Assembly: GCA_949297765.1 (NCBI GenBank)
Contig: CASFTV010000002.1
Location: 62,001-126,000, forward strand
Reading direction: 5' to 3'
DNA: 64,000 bases
Source of the DNA: an uncultured bacterium
GTDB taxonomy: Bacteria; Verrucomicrobiota; Lentisphaeria; Victivallales; UBA1829
Shown here in pieces: positions 60,520 through 64,000 of the stretch. The stretch's first letter is position 1; every line of letters begins with the position of its first letter. The position numbers were made by a program, and so were the translations under genes. Below the pieces are notes generated by a model. That model saw only the letters and a list, made by a program, of their open reading frames with translations. It did no database searches and was not told the DNA's origin.

Positions 60520-62433
60520 ATGACGATACAAACAGGTGTGCGGATCAAAACAGGCGGATTCCCTCCGCTGTGGCGCTGGACGGAGGATCTGGGAGAACTG
60601 TGCGAATCCGGCGTGACCCGTCTCGCCTGTCCGATCCCGTGGTGCCTTTCGGAACGCGCGCCGGGAATGTTCGATTTCTCCCTTTTCGACGACTATCTGC
60701 GCATCGCGGAACAGAAGGGAATGCGGATGATCCTGACTCCCGTGCTCGAAGCACCCGCATGGATCGGGGAATTCTGCTTCGAAGACGCCCGCAGCCGCGC
60801 CGCCGTGACGGCGTTTTTCCGCGCTCTCGCAGGCCGCTTCGGAGAGGAATCGTATCTGGAGGCATGGAATCTGGAATCTCTTTCGCTTCCGGAGAGCCGG
60901 AGTCCGGCCACGCTCGAGCTTTACCGGAAATACCTGGAATCGGTATTCCTTTCCGTGGAATCGCTGAACGCCCGCTGGAAGAGAAACTATTTCTCGTTCG
61001 AGCTGATTCCGCCGGAGACACCGGAGTGCCTGCCGGATTCCGCGGAAACGATGTCGTTTCTCCGTTTTCACCGTCTGCGGGAGGCCGGCTTCTTCAAGGA
61101 GATCGCGACCATCCTGCTGGAGAACGGCCGTCCCGACATCTCCCTTCTGCTGCCGCCCCGCATGAGCGGACTCCTGCCGGAAAAACGGCTCGACATCGCC
61201 GTTCCGGTGGAGCAGGACGAGGCGTATGCGGAAAAAATAGCCGTTCTTGCCTCGTCCGCGGAGACCTTCCGCCGGGAAGGGGTCTGCGTGATGGAACGCT
61301 CGCCCGAATTTCACGCGGACGCGCCCGACGTGCTGACTCCCGACCGGCTCTACCGCTTCCTCTGGAACGCCACCGCCTACGGCGCAAAACGGATCATCCT
61401 CGGCGAGTGGGACAAGGATGCCCTCTTCAATCAGCTCACATCCGACGATTTCTTTTTCCAGGACCGGATGAATGTTCTCCGCCGTTTCCGGAAGGAGACG
61501 GAAAAAGCCTCCGCCCTGCTGGAGAACTGGATTCCGGAAGGCGGATCGGTCGCCGTGTTCCGGAGCCGGATCTCCGAACGTCTGCTTCAGGTGAAAGGAT
61601 TTTATCTGCGTTCGGCGCTTGCTTCGTTCCGCGGATGGGTCCGTTCTCTGACCTTTTCCTCCACGCCGTTCACGGTCTGTTCGGAGGATTCTCTGGACGA
61701 GCTGGAGAACAAGCATCTGCTGATTCTGCCCGGATCCCCGGTCGTGACGGACGCCGCGGCGGAAAAGATCCTTGATTTTGTTCACGGAGGCGGGGTCCTG
61801 CTCTGTGAACCGGAATGCGGATCGTGGAGTCCGACCGGTGCCGCCCTGCGCCCGGATTCCCGCTTCATCGCGGAGGCGACCGGCGTGGAAGAGATGGCCC
61901 GGATGAAACCGGGACTTGCCGTAATGAAATTCAAGTCCAACAAAAAAATCTGTACGCTGAAGCCGGGAGAGTGCGTGGTGCCCCTGCGCGTGATCCGGAA
62001 ATATACGGAGGTCCTGATCCCCTTCCGGAACGGGACCGCGCTTGCGGAGAGCATCCCGTACGGGAAAGGAAAGATTCTGCTGTTCGGCGCCTTTATCGGT
62101 GCATCGGCCGCATCGGCCCGGGATCCCGGACTGGAGGATTTTCTGAACACTCTGCTGAACGCCGTGGCTCCGAAGATCAATCTGATCAGCCGGAACTGCC
62201 GCGCTGTGACCGGCTTCTCCGGAAAAAACCGGGTCCTGTTCCTGTTCGGATCGGAACCGGTGGAGAAAATAGAAATCCATTTCCGGAAGACCTTCTGGAA
62301 GAAACAGGCATTGCGCGATCTGATCTCAGGCCGGCGCATCGCTGTTTCCACGGACGGAAATATCCGGAAACTCAAATTCACTCCGGATCCCTCCGGCGTG
62401 GCGGTGCTGACGGAGGACGGCGCGGGCGGATGA
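60520..62433 (+). CDS. GH42-like glycoside hydrolase (beta-galactosidase-type)
   Basis: 637-aa cytoplasmic protein, no signal peptide. Residues about 10-340 form a TIM barrel resembling GH42/GH35: GVTRLACPIPWCLSERAPGMFDFSLFDDYL at the front (first part recognised), MILTPVLEAPAWIGEF, and the nucleophile-type segment CVMERSPEF. Residues about 355-530 are a class I amidotransferase-like trimerisation domain (HLLILPGSPVVTDAAAEKIL; HGGGVLLCEPE), then a small C-terminal beta domain. The acid/base Asn-Glu pair is not clear: the matching strand reads LEAWNLESLS. Activity on a beta-galactoside or other sugar is therefore uncertain. The ATG at 60520 follows GGGACGA. Confidence 0.8.
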   Translation: MTIQTGVRIKTGGFPPLWRWTEDLGELCESGVTRLACPIPWCLSERAPGMFDFSLFDDYLRIAEQKGMRMILTPVLEAPAWIGEFCFEDARSRAAVTAFFRALAGRFGEESYLEAWNLESLSLPESRSPATLELYRKYLESVFLSVESLNARWKRNYFSFELIPPETPECLPDSAETMSFLRFHRLREAGFFKEIATILLENGRPDISLLLPPRMSGLLPEKRLDIAVPVEQDEAYAEKIAVLASSAETFRREGVCVMERSPEFHADAPDVLTPDRLYRFLWNATAYGAKRIILGEWDKDALFNQLTSDDFFFQDRMNVLRRFRKETEKASALLENWIPEGGSVAVFRSRISERLLQVKGFYLRSALASFRGWVRSLTFSSTPFTVCSEDSLDELENKHLLILPGSPVVTDAAAEKILDFVHGGGVLLCEPECGSWSPTGAALRPDSRFIAEATGVEEMARMKPGLAVMKFKSNKKICTLKPGECVVPLRVIRKYTEVLIPFRNGTALAESIPYGKGKILLFGAFIGASAASARDPGLEDFLNTLLNAVAPKINLISRNCRAVTGFSGKNRVLFLFGSEPVEKIEIHFRKTFWKKQALRDLISGRRIAVSTDGNIRKLKFTPDPSGVAVLTEDGAGG

Positions 62434-62505
62434 TTCCGCTCCCTCCCGCGGAACCGGGCAGAAGAGATGAACTATGAAAAACGATTTTGAAGGAGCACAA
62501 GAACA

Positions 62506-63867
62506 ATGAGCAATGACGCATTCCTGATTCTGTTTATGATCCTGATTACGCTGATGGCGGTGATGCCGCTGTTCCTGCGCCGGTTCAAGATACCTCAGGT
62601 GATTTCTCTTCTGATTGTCGGAATGCTGATCGGGCCGAATGGATTCGACCTGATCGGGAAGCTGGCGCCGGTGCTTTCGTTCCTCGGGGGCAACCAGAAG
62701 ATGATCGAAGACAACTCCTTCACGCTGATCAATTCGCTCGGATCGCTCGGACTGCTGTTCCTGATGACGCTCGCCGGAATGGAGGCCGACTTCAAATTGA
62801 TCCGAACCTCGAAGCGCCCGGTGGTGGCGTTGAGCATCCTGACGTTTCTGGTGCCGGCGGTTTCGGGATTCCTGGTGTACGGATTTTTCCGTGCGGAGGA
62901 TTTTCCGGGGAAACTGCTGTATGCGTCGCTGTTCGCCTCGCACTCGGTGGGCATCGTGTTTCCGATCATCCGGGAGCTGAAGATCACGAAGACGATTTTC
63001 GGATCGGCGGTGCTGATCTCCACCGTGATTACGGATGTGGCGAGCATCGTGCTTCTGGCGGTCAGCGTGCAGATGAAGAAGGTTTCCGTGGAAACGGCGG
63101 GTCTGCAGAAAACGCTTTCGCTGTTTGATTATATTGATCCTTCCATTTTCGGGAGCTTCTTCACCGTGGTGTTTCTGTTGCTGGTGCTTGTGTATTTTGC
63201 GCTGGTTCTGTATTTTGTCCCGAAGGTCGGAGGACTCATTTTCCGTTCTCTGAACAACGGCGAGGACATGATTATGACCTGTTTCATTTTCCTGATTCTG
63301 GCGGTGGTGCTGGCCGGCGAGTTTCTCGGGATCAATCTTGTGGTCGGCGCATTTCTTGCGGGACTCGGACTTTCGCGCGTGATGCAGGATCCGCGCTACA
63401 ACACCGCGCTGGAGGTGTTCCATAAATTCGAAGGAATCGGATACGGTTTCCTGATTCCGTTCCTGTTCATCTCAATCGGAATGAAGACGGATCTCCGGAT
63501 GCTGTTCGACTCGGTGAACAATCTGAGCATTATTCTTCTGACGGTCGGAGGACTGGTCGGGAGCAAGGTGTTTTCGGGATGGCTTGCGCTGCGTCTTTGC
63601 GGTTTCTCCCATCTGAAGGGCCTGTGCGCCGGAGTGATGACCGTTCCGCAGCTTTCCGCCACGCTTGCCGCGGCGGCGATCGGAAAAGATCTCGGAATGC
63701 TCGACAACCATTTCTTCAATGCGATCATCGTGCTTTCGATTGTCACGACTCTTCCCGTTCCGAATCTTGTCCGCTGGCTGATCGAACACTATCATTTGAA
63801 GTTCCATGCGCAGGATGAGGAACATCCGCAGGATCCGCGGCGCGAAATCCAGGACCAGTTTCTCTGA
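62506..63867 (+). CDS. CPA2-family cation:proton antiporter (Kef/NapA-like)
   Basis: 453-aa inner-membrane protein with about 12 hydrophobic segments. Recognisable features: FKIPQVISLLIVGMLIGPNGFDLI (first part typical of Na+/H+ exchanger N-domains), SLGLLFLMTLAGMEADF, and the inverted-repeat half EFLGINLVVGAFLAGLGLSRV. The Asp in STVITDVASIV on the unwound helix is the expected ion-binding residue. A short cytosolic tail lacks a TrkA-N domain, so it is the NapA-like rather than full KefB/C type. It exchanges Na+ or K+ for H+. GAAGGAGC precedes the ATG. A weak A-tract/T-tract hairpin (63908-63927) lies downstream. Confidence 0.9.
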   Translation: MSNDAFLILFMILITLMAVMPLFLRRFKIPQVISLLIVGMLIGPNGFDLIGKLAPVLSFLGGNQKMIEDNSFTLINSLGSLGLLFLMTLAGMEADFKLIRTSKRPVVALSILTFLVPAVSGFLVYGFFRAEDFPGKLLYASLFASHSVGIVFPIIRELKITKTIFGSAVLISTVITDVASIVLLAVSVQMKKVSVETAGLQKTLSLFDYIDPSIFGSFFTVVFLLLVLVYFALVLYFVPKVGGLIFRSLNNGEDMIMTCFIFLILAVVLAGEFLGINLVVGAFLAGLGLSRVMQDPRYNTALEVFHKFEGIGYGFLIPFLFISIGMKTDLRMLFDSVNNLSIILLTVGGLVGSKVFSGWLALRLCGFSHLKGLCAGVMTVPQLSATLAAAAIGKDLGMLDNHFFNAIIVLSIVTTLPVPNLVRWLIEHYHLKFHAQDEEHPQDPRREIQDQFL

Positions 63868-63937
63868 TCTCCGGCCCCGGAACGGACATCTTCCTGCGCA
63901 GACCGTAAAAAAGATCATCTTTTTTTGTCCCGGCCCC

Positions 63938-63966
63938 TTGACGTTTGCGGGTTTGGAGATTATACT
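63938..63966 (+). promoter_or_regulatory. Strong predicted promoter at the right edge
   Basis: TTGACG (63938-63943), 17-bp spacer, TATACT (63961-63966). It reads rightward into a gene beyond the window; no start codon is seen in the last 34 bases. Confidence 0.65.
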
Positions 63967-64000
63967 TCACTGTGAACAATCTCACAAACAATCTTTCAAC

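Overview
The window reads as a chromosomal segment of a Gram-negative, GC-rich (by eye 55-60%) anaerobe of the PVC group, most likely a Lentisphaerota/Victivallis-like gut bacterium. This placement is an inference. It rests on outer-membrane biogenesis genes (LptD, an LpxL-type acyltransferase), LL-diaminopimelate aminotransferase (DapL), a MurA with Asp instead of Cys in the active-site loop, many sugar-related oxidoreductases, isomerases and glycosidases, and secreted hydrolase-like proteins paired with pseudopilin-like proteins. I found no rRNA, tRNA, CRISPR array or transposase.

Region by region: 1-4.4 kb holds a PocR-AraC regulator divergent from an FAD oxidoreductase, then a Gfo/Idh/MocA oxidoreductase and a second AraC regulator. 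At 4389-4690 is a 302-bp hairpin-rich element with long terminal inverted repeats. 4.85-16.9 kb is an accessory polysaccharide-type locus: a giant GH2-like protein (frameshifted at a G8 tract), a pseudopilin-like protein, a LacI regulator behind a near-consensus promoter with paired operators, a second pseudopilin-like protein and a 1483-residue secreted protein of unknown function. A strong terminator closes it. 17-26.6 kb is mostly housekeeping: lptD, proS, a YfcE-like phosphoesterase, an SGNH hydrolase, a membrane-anchored protein and a tandem pair of DUF21/CBS (CorC/CNNM) proteins.

26.6-28.3 kb holds a Nif11-domain small protein beside a CoA-transferase. 28.3-32.3 kb holds two sugar isomerase-like TIM barrels and an AraC regulator divergent from a Gfo/Idh/MocA oxidoreductase. 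32.4-36 kb holds a corrinoid adenosyltransferase overlapping tail-to-tail with the LpxL-like gene, then nadE. 36-41.2 kb is a tightly coupled minus-strand operon for glycerol-3-phosphate or glycerophosphodiester use: HAD phosphatase, GlpA-like, GlpB-like, DUF1667, GDPD, cupin regulator. 41.4-47.1 kb holds dapL, a membrane kinase-like LRR protein lacking the usual ATP-binding Lys, and an iron-dependent alcohol dehydrogenase. 47.1-51.2 kb is a GH38 alpha-mannosidase/LacI operon with two operators over its promoter. 51.4-56.1 kb is aspS, a lytic transglycosylase, a DUF3047 protein, a LarC C-terminal fragment gene and hemW, most joined by ATGA overlaps. 56.1-60.3 kb (minus) is prc-murA-hypothetical. 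60.5-63.9 kb holds a GH42-like glycosidase and a CPA2-type antiporter; a strong promoter at the right edge drives a gene outside the window.

Promoters across the window match a sigma70-type consensus (TTGAMA-like, 16-18 bp, TATAAT-like), and four-base ATGA stop/start overlaps are the usual operon junction.
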